In this document: one piece after another, positions 49,139-56,432 of the stretch
How the letters are laid out: every line of letters begins with the position of its first letter
How positions within the stretch are numbered: the stretch's first letter is position 1
NCBI GenBank assembly: GCA_041650595.1
Contig: JBAZKW010000013.1
Location: 1 to 58,888 of the forward strand
From: CALFCX01 sp041650595
GTDB lineage: Bacteria > Margulisbacteria > WOR-1 > JAKLHX01
DNA length: 58,888 nt
Direction of reading: 5' to 3'
The notes under the pieces: generated by a model
Databases searched by the model: none
The model's input: only the letters and a program-made list of their open reading frames with translations
Told to the model about the DNA's origin: nothing
Position numbers and translations under genes: made by a program

Positions 49139-50241
49139 CAAATGATCGCTTTTTGTGTCTCCGTGTCGAACATGTGCATCTTTTTCAGGTTGAAATAGAC
49201 GCAATATGAGCTGCCGGGCTTGGCATCAGTCATGGCATCCACTTTTACAGTTATCGGCGTCCTGCCGATAACCAGGTAAAGATTAGTTTCAGACCCCATA
49301 AGTTCCCTGAAATCAACCTTCGTTTCAAGCTGACACTGATAGCGGCTGTCTTTTAATTCGTGGCTTAGAATATCTTCCGGCCTTATACCGAAAACCACTT
49401 CTCGGCCTATATGTTTTTCCAGTTCGGATTCAAGCTCCTTGGGAAGGACTATCTTAAAATCTTCGGAATCGAAAAATATATGCTCTCCGGCTTTGTCAAG
49501 CTTCCCGGAAACAAAATTCATGGACGGACTTCCGATGAAACCAGCAACAAATTTATTTATCGGCTTGCCATATACGGAAAGCGGCTTTTCCACCTGTTGG
49601 AGCTGACCGTTCAGTATCACAGCGATCCTTGTGCCGAGCGTCATTGCTTCTACCTGATCGTGTGTAACATAGATGATGGTGGCTTTTAGTTTTTGGTAAA
49701 GTTCCTGCAGAGAAGCCCTCATCTGGACCCTGAGCTTTGCATCCAGGTTGCTCAGAGGCTCGTCCATAAGGAATACCGCGGGTTCGCGTACTATTGCTCT
49801 TCCGACAGCCACTCTCTGCCTTTGGCCTCCGGAAAGCTGTTTTGGAAGTCTATTAAGCATGGATTCAAGGTTCAGAATAGAAGCGGCTTCTTTAACACGC
49901 CTGTCTATCTCCTGCTTGGGTATCTTTCTCAATTTAAGGCCAAAAGCCATATTATCGTATACGCTCATGTGCGGATAAAGAGCATAGCTCTGGAATATCA
50001 TGGCGATATTCCTGTCCTTGGGAGCCACATCGTTGACGAGACGGTCGCCTATATACAACTTGCCTTCGGTAACCTCTTCGAGACCGGCAGCCATGCGCAG
50101 AGCTGTTGTCTTTCCGCAACCGGAAGGCCCCACCAGCACAAGAAATTCCCTGTCGCGCACTTCCAGTGTCATATTCTTTACTGCGACAACATCCCCGAAT
50201 TTTTTTGTCACATTTTCAAAAAACACTCTCGTCACTTTCAA
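49138..50241 (-). CDS. ABC transporter ATP-binding protein, MalK/UgpC/MsmK type
   Basis: The 367-residue protein has Walker A GPSGCGKTTALRMAAGLE (about 38-55), signature LSGGQRQRVAVGRAIVREP (about 135-153), Walker B VFLMDEPLSNLDAKLR (about 155-170) and a TOBE-type C-terminal domain (about 240-367). This is the layout of carbohydrate-importer ATPases, often shared by several permeases. No permease or binding protein is adjacent. Start is TTG or a nearby GTG after GGAG. It is coupled to gcvPB by a four-base overlap. Confidence 0.92.
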   Translation of the reverse strand: MKVTRVFFENVTKKFGDVVAVKNMTLEVRDREFLVLVGPSGCGKTTALRMAAGLEEVTEGKLYIGDRLVNDVAPKDRNIAMIFQSYALYPHMSVYDNMAFGLKLRKIPKQEIDRRVKEAASILNLESMLNRLPKQLSGGQRQRVAVGRAIVREPAVFLMDEPLSNLDAKLRVQMRASLQELYQKLKATIIYVTHDQVEAMTLGTRIAVILNGQLQQVEKPLSVYGKPINKFVAGFIGSPSMNFVSGKLDKAGEHIFFDSEDFKIVLPKELESELEKHIGREVVFGIRPEDILSHELKDSRYQCQLETKVDFRELMGSETNLYLVIGRTPITVKVDAMTDAKPGSSYCVYFNLKKMHMFDTETQKAII

Positions 50242-50274
50242 AAGTCTCCTATCAATGGTTTTGCCGGATAAAAC

Positions 50275-50733
50275 CTAAAATTGCTTCGACAGGTTAGCAG
50301 ACTCTATCGCCGAAAGAGCCGCTGCCCAGCCCTTGTTGCCCGGTTTGGCGCCTGCGCGCTCAAGTGCCTGCTCAAAATTGTCGGTAGTAAGCACTCCGAA
50401 TATTACAGGAACGGATGTATCCAGAGCGACCTTGGCAATTCCTTTGGAGACTTCGGAGGCCACATAGTCAAAATGAGGAGTGCCGCCTCTTATGACCGCA
50501 CCCAAACAAATTACCGCATCAGGTTTTTTTTGCGCGGCTTTTTGCGCGAACAGCGGCATTTCAAACGCTCCCGGCACCCAGATCACTTCTATCTTATCCT
50601 CGGCGACTCCGTGCCTTTTGAGACAATCAAGCGCCCCTTCTAAAAGGCTTTTCGAAATTACTTCATTAAAACGGCTGACCACGATCGAAAATCCCAAACC
50701 CTTTGCATCAAAATTCCCTTCTTTTATCTTCAC
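50275..50733 (-). CDS. ribH: 6,7-dimethyl-8-ribityllumazine synthase
   Basis: The 152-residue enzyme condenses a ribitylaminopyrimidine with dihydroxybutanone phosphate. VVSRFNEVISKSLLEGALD (about 18-36), VPGAFEMPLFA (about 53-63), ICLGAVIRGGTPHFDYVASE (about 75-94) and FGVLTTDNFEQALERAG are diagnostic. It follows ribBA, giving the order ribE-ribBA-ribH. Confidence 0.97.
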   Translation of the reverse strand: MKIKEGNFDAKGLGFSIVVSRFNEVISKSLLEGALDCLKRHGVAEDKIEVIWVPGAFEMPLFAQKAAQKKPDAVICLGAVIRGGTPHFDYVASEVSKGIAKVALDTSVPVIFGVLTTDNFEQALERAGAKPGNKGWAAALSAIESANLSKQF

Positions 50734-50751
50734 AAAAACTACCTCCTTGTT

Positions 50752-51996
50752 TTATACTCGGCTTGTGCTTATATCATCAACACTATTATACGACAAAATA
50801 TGCCCGAGTTTTTCCGATTTTGTTCTAAGATATTTTTCGTTGTGTTTGTTTGGAGCAATCTCTATCGGCAGACGCTCAATGACTTGGAGGCCATATCCTT
50901 CGATCCCGACTATCTTTCTCGGATTATTTGTAAGCAGCCTTATAGTAGAAAGCCCCAGATCCCTTAATATCTGAGCTCCAATGCCGTAATCCCTAAGGTC
51001 GGCGGCAAAACCAAGCTTTTCGTTAGCTTCTACGGTATCAAGGCCGCTGTCCTGAAGTTCATAGGCTTGCAGCTTGTGCTTAAGTCCTATTCCTCTGCCT
51101 TCCTGTCTCATGTACAATACTACTCCGCTGCCTTCTTCTTCCACCAATTTGAGTGATTTCTCAAGCTGTTCCCCGCAATCGCAGCGCCGGCTTCTTAAGA
51201 TATCCCCGGTAAAGCATTCCGAATGAACTCTGACAAGGACATTTTTTTTGCCGCTCACACTGCCTTTTACCAACGCAACATGCAATTCCCCGGTAAGCAA
51301 ATCTTCATATGCATAAGAAATAAAATCCCCGTATGCTGTCGGCATTTTTGCGGAGCTAACCCTTTGAACAAGTTTTTCGTTCCTGACTCTGTAAGTTATC
51401 AGGTCTTCTATTGTTATCATTTTTAACGCGTGTTCCCTCGCAAAATCAAAAAGCTCCTCGCCTCTTAACATCTGACCATTTTTCCCGATGATCTCGCAGA
51501 TCACACCGGCTTTGTACAGTCCCGCCAACCTGGCCAGATCGACAGCCGCCTCGGTATGACCGGCGCGCCTGATCACTCCGCCTTCCCTTGCCCTTATGGG
51601 AAAAACATGCCCGGGTCTCGAAAGGTCCTGCGGCACAGATGCCGGATCTATCAGCACCTTTATCGTAGCGGCCCGGTCAGAAGGAGATATCCCCGTGGTC
51701 ACTCCGAATCTTTTATCGGCATCCACTGAGACCGTAAAAGCGGTCTTCATCGACTCCGTATTGCTCTCTGTCATTTGGGATATTTCAAGCTCCGCAAGCC
51801 GCTTTTCGGTCATGGGAACGCAGACCAATCCTTTGGCAAAAGTTATCATAAAGTTTATCGAATCCGGAGTCGCTTTTTCCGCGGCAAGGACAATATCTCC
51901 TTCATTCTCTCGGTCTTTGTCATCAACAACAATGATCATCTTTCCCTGTTTAAGGTCTGCGATCGCTTCTTCGATGCTGTTAAAATTTAGTTGCAT
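50752..51996 (-). CDS. ribBA: Bifunctional DHBP synthase / GTP cyclohydrolase II
   Basis: The 414-residue fusion has RibB (residues 1-200: DDKDRENEGDIVLAAE, GITTGISP-like VTTGISPSDRAATI, HTEAAVDLARLAG) and RibA (about 205-400: HSECFTGDILRSRRCDCGEQ zinc cysteines, RQEGRGIGLKHKLQAYELQ, then TNNPRKI). It supplies both precursors of lumazine. It overlaps ribE by ten bases. ribD is absent from this window. No FMN riboswitch was seen upstream of the operon. Confidence 0.97.
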   Translation of the reverse strand: MQLNFNSIEEAIADLKQGKMIIVVDDKDRENEGDIVLAAEKATPDSINFMITFAKGLVCVPMTEKRLAELEISQMTESNTESMKTAFTVSVDADKRFGVTTGISPSDRAATIKVLIDPASVPQDLSRPGHVFPIRAREGGVIRRAGHTEAAVDLARLAGLYKAGVICEIIGKNGQMLRGEELFDFAREHALKMITIEDLITYRVRNEKLVQRVSSAKMPTAYGDFISYAYEDLLTGELHVALVKGSVSGKKNVLVRVHSECFTGDILRSRRCDCGEQLEKSLKLVEEEGSGVVLYMRQEGRGIGLKHKLQAYELQDSGLDTVEANEKLGFAADLRDYGIGAQILRDLGLSTIRLLTNNPRKIVGIEGYGLQVIERLPIEIAPNKHNEKYLRTKSEKLGHILSYNSVDDISTSRV

Positions 51997-52658
51997 GCAA
52001 GGTCCCCGCCTTCTGTCATGTCAATAAGATTTGAGATGATATTTTTTCCGCCAAACGAAGGAGCAGAAGCTGTTCGGCTTAAATACTTGATGATATATTT
52101 CCCGAAAATATCGGCCTCTATATTAACCTTATCTCCGGCCTTGAGCATCACAAGATTGGTGTTCTTCATGGTATGAGGTATAACGGCTACTGCAAACGAA
52201 GAAGGTTTAATCGCTGAAACAGTAAGGCTCACGCCGTTTACAGCCACCGAACCTTTTTCCACAAAGAACTGAAGAAAATCATCAGGCGCGGAAAAATATA
52301 TGTCCAATGAAGACGGGTTTTTTACAATATTTTTTACCGAACAGACCCTGTCTACGTGTCCCGAGACAAAATGGCCGGATATGCGGTCCGATACTTTAAG
52401 AGCTCTTTCCAGATTTACGATATTGGATACTTTTAGAGCCCCTAAGTTGGTCCTTTGCAGTGTTTCACCGATCGCTTGAGCGATAAAAAAACCTCTTTTT
52501 ATATCGACAACCGTAAGGCAGGCTCCGTTGACAGCGATACTGTCTCCTTTTTTCGTACCGCCCAATACAACCTTAGCTTCGATCGAAAGGTTTAAGACCT
52601 TGTCCTTGTATTGGAGCGCTTTTATTTTACCTATCTCTTCCACTATTCCGGAGAACAT
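51987..52658 (-). CDS. ribE: Riboflavin synthase alpha subunit
   Basis: The 223-residue protein contains two tandem lumazine-binding repeats: MFSGIVEEIGKI with SIAVNGACLTVVDI in the first, and GHFVSGHVDRV with SVAVNGVSLTV in the second. It dismutates two lumazines into riboflavin. It starts the rib operon. TGGTAAAAT ends nine bases before the ATG at 52658 with no ribosome site, suggesting a leaderless message. Confidence 0.96.
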   Translation of the reverse strand: MFSGIVEEIGKIKALQYKDKVLNLSIEAKVVLGGTKKGDSIAVNGACLTVVDIKRGFFIAQAIGETLQRTNLGALKVSNIVNLERALKVSDRISGHFVSGHVDRVCSVKNIVKNPSSLDIYFSAPDDFLQFFVEKGSVAVNGVSLTVSAIKPSSFAVAVIPHTMKNTNLVMLKAGDKVNIEADIFGKYIIKYLSRTASAPSFGGKNIISNLIDMTEGGDLACN

Positions 52659-52667
52659 ATATGGTAT

Positions 52668-52676
52668 ATTTTACCA
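52668..52676 (-). promoter_or_regulatory. Extended -10-like box directly upstream of ribE
   Basis: TGGTAAAAT ends nine bases before the ribE start codon; weaker than the other extended -10 boxes because the hexamer is TAAAAT. Confidence 0.4.
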
Positions 52677-52770
52677 CTTATGAGAGGGGCTTTCCATCGA
52701 GCTAAAGCACGCTCGCTACAGCTGACAGCTTCGGAGTTGTAAGCTTGCTCTTTGTCACTATTATGCTAAA
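52677..52770. other. Intergenic palindromic region between ribE and the 61-residue gene
   Basis: The gap holds several short inverted repeats, including ACAGCT-TCGG-AGTTGT (a hairpin with a stable-looking tetraloop) and GAGC/GCTC pairs. It may be the remains of a palindromic element. I see no coding potential and no FMN aptamer core. Confidence 0.35.
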
Positions 52771-52777
52771 ATGTATG

Positions 52778-52807
52778 CAAGTTTGATCGTATTATCAACG
52801 ATTGATA
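52778..52807 (+). promoter_or_regulatory. Sigma-28-like promoter for the 61-residue gene
   Basis: GCAAGTTT (52778-52785), 14 bases, CGATTGAT (52800-52807) on the plus strand, 27 bases before the ATG at 52835. Confidence 0.7.
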
Positions 52808-52834
52808 TTTAGAGACCAAAAAGGAGGTGTAACT

Positions 52835-53020
52835 ATGTCAGGGAAAGATGCAATAGAAGGAATTCAACCAAGAAAGCCACAAATTGAAAGCAAAGGCATA
52901 AGTAATCCAAAAAGTGTTATGGAAGGTGTAGTGGGCCCGATAGTGGTAACACAGCCAGGAGAAGGAAAAGTAGCCGGAGCAGATCAAGGAAGCTCCTCCG
53001 GGAGAGGGCACGTCGTCTAA
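52835..53020 (+). CDS. 61-residue mini-protein of the sigma-28-like regulon
   Basis: AAGGAGGTG precedes the ATG at 52835, an almost ideal ribosome site; the frame's earlier start at 52802 lies inside the promoter and is rejected. The product is Gly/Pro/Ser/Lys-rich and probably disordered (SGKDAIEGIQPRKPQ, then VVGPIVVTQPGEGKV and a GSSSGRGHVV end), with no signal peptide. It stands alone between the rib operon and nusB. Function unknown. Its unstructured composition resembles the N-termini of larger regulon members, so it could be a small exported or regulatory peptide. Confidence 0.72.
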   Translation: MSGKDAIEGIQPRKPQIESKGISNPKSVMEGVVGPIVVTQPGEGKVAGADQGSSSGRGHVV

Positions 53021-53036
53021 TACGGCAGCAAAGATG

Positions 53037-53435
53037 TTATTTGTCAGCAAAAGATGAGAGAATGCCGTTAATAAATTTTGTAGCGTCTTTGCCGCCGTAT
53101 TTTTTTGCCAGTTCGACCGCTTCATCCACCACTACCGCAAAAGGATTCTCTTTGATATGATCAAGCTCACATACTGCAAGCCTTAGTATGTTCCTGTCCA
53201 CCACACCCATCCTTTTGACGGGCCAGCTTTTTGAACTCTCTCCTATCTTCTTGTCGATCTCTTTCATGTTTTCGAGAACGCTGGTAACAAGCCGCAAGGC
53301 GTACTCCTTTGTTTCCGGTTTAAATTCCTCTTCTCCCAGAGCATTTGTCAGAGCTTCTTCCTTGCTGATGCCGGAAATATCTATCTGGTAAAGGACCTGC
53401 ATCGCGAGCCTTCTTGAGGTAGAGCGTTTTGCCAT
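53037..53435 (-). CDS. nusB: Transcription antitermination factor NusB
   Basis: The 132-residue helical protein binds boxA RNA with NusE (S10) and acts in rRNA antitermination. RRLAMQVLYQIDISG (about 8-22), a DRNILRLAVCELDHI helix (about 77-91) and NPFAVVVDEAVELAKKYGGKDATKFINGIL (quoted in part as VVVDEAVELAKKYGG) are signatures. It follows accC by two bases. Confidence 0.96.
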   Translation of the reverse strand: MAKRSTSRRLAMQVLYQIDISGISKEEALTNALGEEEFKPETKEYALRLVTSVLENMKEIDKKIGESSKSWPVKRMGVVDRNILRLAVCELDHIKENPFAVVVDEAVELAKKYGGKDATKFINGILSSFADK

Positions 53436-53437
53436 GT

Positions 53438-54781
53438 TTAGCTGCCTATATGCAAGGGGATGAAATCAGTATAGACTTCGCCTCTTTGAAAAGCCGGTAT
53501 GTCCAGGACTTTTTGGTGGAACGGGATCGTGGTCTTTACGCCTTCGACAAAAAATTCGGCAAGAGCTCTTTTGCCTTTGGCAAGCGCTTCGGCGCGGTCT
53601 TTTCCGTATACGACAAGTTTGGCAATTAGAGAATCGTAATTTGGCAAAACCCTGTAACCGCTATAGACAAAACCATCAACCCTGACACCCGGACCTCCCG
53701 GAGGAAGATAAAAATCGATCTTGCCTGGTGAAGGCATAAAATTCTTGTCCGGGTCTTCGGCATTTATTCTGAACTCAATGGCATGGCCGCTGGGCTTGAT
53801 CTCACTTTGCTTCAGTTCCAATCTTTCACCCGAAGCAACAGCTATCTGTTTTTTCAATATATCAATACCGGTCACCATCTCCGTTATGGGATGCTCGACC
53901 TGAACGCGGGTATTCATCTCCATAAAATAAAAGTCGCCTTTTATATCGAGCAAAAATTCTATCGTCCCGGCACCGTGGTAATTGACGGCCTTAGCCATTT
54001 TGACCGCTGATTCACCCATTTTTTTTCTGGTCTTTTCGTTGAGTGCCGCGCACGGGGCCTCTTCGATGAGTTTTTGGTTCCTTCTCTGGACTGAACAGTC
54101 CCTTTCCCCGAGATAAACGGTATTACCGAAATTATCGGCAAGTATCTGTATCTCCACATGTTTTGGTTTTATTATGAACTTTTCTATATATACGTCCGGA
54201 TTACCGAATGCAGCTTGTGCTTCGGCCTTTGCCATTTTCATCAGCGAAACAAATTCATCTTCGCTTGGTGCGATCCTCATACCCTTGCCGCCGCCGCCGG
54301 CAGTTGCTTTTATCAGTACGGGAAACCCGATCTTTTTAGCGATCTTGAGAGCTTCTCCCTCGTCATTCACTATTCCTCCCGAACCTGGAGGCGTAGGCAC
54401 TCCTGCCCTCACGGCACACTGTATCGCTGTAGCTTTGTCACCCATCTGTTCTATGGAATGCGGCGAAGGACCGATAAAAATAAGATTGTGCGCCGCGCAT
54501 ATCTCCGCAAACTTGGCATTCTCCGCAAGAAACCCATAACCGGGATGAATGGCCTGCGCTCCGGAAACTTCGGCAGTTGAGATTATTGCCGGTATATTAA
54601 GATAGCTTTTTGAGGGTACCGCGGGACCGATGCAGTAAGATTCATCCGCAAGCTTTACATGAAGACAGTCCTTGTCAACTTCGGAAAAGATCGCTACGGT
54701 CTTGATGCCAAGCTCTTTGCATGCCCTTATTATCCGGACTGCGATCTCTCCCCTGTTGGCTATCAGAACTTTGTTAAACAT
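53438..54781 (-). CDS. accC: Biotin carboxylase subunit of acetyl-CoA carboxylase
   Basis: The 447-residue ATP-grasp enzyme carboxylates biotin on AccB in fatty acid synthesis. KVLIANRGEIAVRIIRACKE (about 4-23), HPGYGFLAENAKFAEIC (about 79-95), KATAGGGGKGMRI (about 157-169) and the catalytic MEMNTRVQVEHPITEMVTG (about 285-303) are canonical. accB is not next to it in this window, which is unusual since accBC usually pair. Confidence 0.97.
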   Translation of the reverse strand: MFNKVLIANRGEIAVRIIRACKELGIKTVAIFSEVDKDCLHVKLADESYCIGPAVPSKSYLNIPAIISTAEVSGAQAIHPGYGFLAENAKFAEICAAHNLIFIGPSPHSIEQMGDKATAIQCAVRAGVPTPPGSGGIVNDEGEALKIAKKIGFPVLIKATAGGGGKGMRIAPSEDEFVSLMKMAKAEAQAAFGNPDVYIEKFIIKPKHVEIQILADNFGNTVYLGERDCSVQRRNQKLIEEAPCAALNEKTRKKMGESAVKMAKAVNYHGAGTIEFLLDIKGDFYFMEMNTRVQVEHPITEMVTGIDILKKQIAVASGERLELKQSEIKPSGHAIEFRINAEDPDKNFMPSPGKIDFYLPPGGPGVRVDGFVYSGYRVLPNYDSLIAKLVVYGKDRAEALAKGKRALAEFFVEGVKTTIPFHQKVLDIPAFQRGEVYTDFIPLHIGS

Positions 54782-54822
54782 TTTTAGCTCTCCGCATATT
54801 TGTCTTTTGCTCTAAAAACCTG

Positions 54823-54850
54823 TTGACAACCTGAAAATATGCTCTATAAT
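54823..54850 (+). promoter_or_regulatory. Consensus sigma-70 promoter
   Basis: TTGACA (54823-54828), 16 bases, TATAAT (54845-54850) on the plus strand. Both hexamers are perfect. It reads toward the 52-codon gene at 54920. Confidence 0.8.
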
Positions 54851-54919
54851 TATAACATAAAAGAGACCAGACAGAGTTTTTAGCTCTTAAAAAACCAGAA
54901 AACAAAGGGGGTGAGATAG

Positions 54920-55078
54920 ATGGCAAGCGGCGGATTATCAAAAATGAGAGTAGATTTCAAGGGCCAGACAGACACATTGGAAGACGTTTTTGGAAAGAAA
55001 GCGATCCCTGTTACTTCCATGACCAAGATCATTTGGAGCATAATCAAGAGAAAAAAGCTCATGAAGAAAGTCGCCTAA
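54920..55078 (+). CDS. Small basic 52-residue protein with its own promoter and terminator
   Basis: The ATG is preceded by AAAGGGGGTGAGATAG, a strong ribosome site. The product starts MASGGLSKMRVDFKG and continues with TLEDVFGKKAIPVTSMTK; it ends with a helix rich in Ile and Lys (IIWSIIKRKKLMKKVA), amphipathic to membrane-active in character. The stop is followed 23 bases later by a good terminator. A perfect sigma-70 promoter lies 70 bases upstream. This dedicated cassette argues for a genuine, highly expressed gene. Function unknown; possibilities include a membrane-associated peptide or a small regulator. Confidence 0.72.
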   Translation: MASGGLSKMRVDFKGQTDTLEDVFGKKAIPVTSMTKIIWSIIKRKKLMKKVA

Positions 55079-55101
55079 GCAGGTCTTTTTTCAAAATAAA
55101 G

Positions 55102-55136
55102 CCTCTTCGACTAGGATCGGAGAGGTTTTTATTTTT
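55102..55136 (+). terminator. Rho-independent terminator of the 52-codon gene
   Basis: A nine-base-pair stem including one G-U pair (55102-55110 with 55117-55125) and a six-base loop is followed by TTTTTATTTTT on the plus strand. Confidence 0.85.
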
Positions 55137-55151
55137 ATTAAAAAGCTCCCG

Positions 55152-56402
55152 TCAGAACAACATCAGATAGAGCATGATCGAAGATATGGCCACAAAGCTG
55201 ACTATCGTGATCCAGGCAATGACATTCATCGTTCTGGAATTAACATAACTACCCATTAGTTTTTTGTCGTTTATCAGCCTTAACAATATAAAGAACACAA
55301 CAGGCAAAATAAAGGTGTTGATCGCCTGAGACGCCGTCATAATAAAGACCATCGGAAGATTTGGAATAAAAACGAGCATCATGCAAATGAAGAAACACAC
55401 GCCTATTATGGAATAAAAAAGAGGGGCTTCCTTAAAATTCGTACTAACCTTGCCTTCCCTGCCGATGATCTCAGTAACAAAATAAGCGGTTGACATTGAA
55501 ATGACGCACATGCCGAGCAAAGACGCATTGAGCAGTCCCCAGGCAAAAAGATGTTTTGCAAAAGGCCCCAGTGCCGGCCCCAAAGCCGTTGCTGCATCGA
55601 TCGCCGTATCTATGCCCGTACCGCTGACGAATAATGTGGCGGCAGCGGATATTATTATGGAAAACGCTACAAAAGCCAGCCAAAACGCTCCGAACAGGAC
55701 ATCCATCCTGGCAGAAATCAGATGTTTCTTATCTATACCTTTATCGACAAAGTACGACTGTATAAAAACCTGCCCCCAAACAGTAAGGGTAGTCCCGATG
55801 AGAGCGGTTGCCGTAAAGATATAATTCCTGTTCATCTCAATGGTCGGAAAAATGCTGCCTGATATCATCTGGGGAATATCCGGTTTTGCCATAAAACCGT
55901 TAACAATATAACAGAAAAAAAGCAGGCACGATGTCATAAAGATATTCTGAACAATACCAAAATTGCCTTTTAGTATGATAAACCAGACAGCAAAGACAAA
56001 AACAGGCACGAACAAAAGCCTTGGTATATGATATATATCTGCTACCGAAGCTATTCCCACAACATTCGCAAGAACATTCGAAAAGTTGGCAAAAAACACA
56101 AGCGCCATAAGTGATATCGCGATGTTTATGCTGAATTTTTCTCTTATAAGATCCCCCAATCCCTTTCCCGTAACCACACCCAGTCGAGCCCCCATCTCCT
56201 GAGTAACATAAAGCATTACGGTTATGAGGATCAGGATCCACAGCATTTTATAGCCGAAATTAGCTCCGACAACAGAATATGTAGTTACGCCTCCCGCATC
56301 GTTATCAGCCGTCCCCGTTATAATCCCCGGACCGACCACAGCAAGGAACATGATCAGCCGAATTTTCCAATAATTTATTCTTTTATTCAATATCTTTGCC
56401 AT
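55152..56402 (-). CDS. Nramp-family divalent metal transporter with non-canonical metal-site motifs
   Basis: The 416-residue protein has about 11 hydrophobic helices and the Nramp overall pattern. TM1 reads GPGIITGTADNDAGGVTTY instead of a DPGN-containing motif, and the TM6 equivalent reads GTTLTVWGQVFIQSYFVDKG instead of MPHN. These two sites hold the metal-coordinating Asp/Asn/Met in true MntH proteins, so this is an Nramp-related branch with altered ion preference; magnesium is plausible given its neighbour. It follows the MgtE-like regulatory gene in the same direction. Confidence 0.85.
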   Translation of the reverse strand: MAKILNKRINYWKIRLIMFLAVVGPGIITGTADNDAGGVTTYSVVGANFGYKMLWILILITVMLYVTQEMGARLGVVTGKGLGDLIREKFSINIAISLMALVFFANFSNVLANVVGIASVADIYHIPRLLFVPVFVFAVWFIILKGNFGIVQNIFMTSCLLFFCYIVNGFMAKPDIPQMISGSIFPTIEMNRNYIFTATALIGTTLTVWGQVFIQSYFVDKGIDKKHLISARMDVLFGAFWLAFVAFSIIISAAATLFVSGTGIDTAIDAATALGPALGPFAKHLFAWGLLNASLLGMCVISMSTAYFVTEIIGREGKVSTNFKEAPLFYSIIGVCFFICMMLVFIPNLPMVFIMTASQAINTFILPVVFFILLRLINDKKLMGSYVNSRTMNVIAWITIVSFVAISSIMLYLMLF

Positions 56403-56432
56403 AATTTTTCCCAGAATGAAATATTTGTCCTT

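Noticed and set aside
52660..52770. FMN riboswitch upstream of the rib operon
   Set aside because: The rib operon start has its promoter box nine bases from the ATG, leaving no leader, and no FMN aptamer core sequences were seen.
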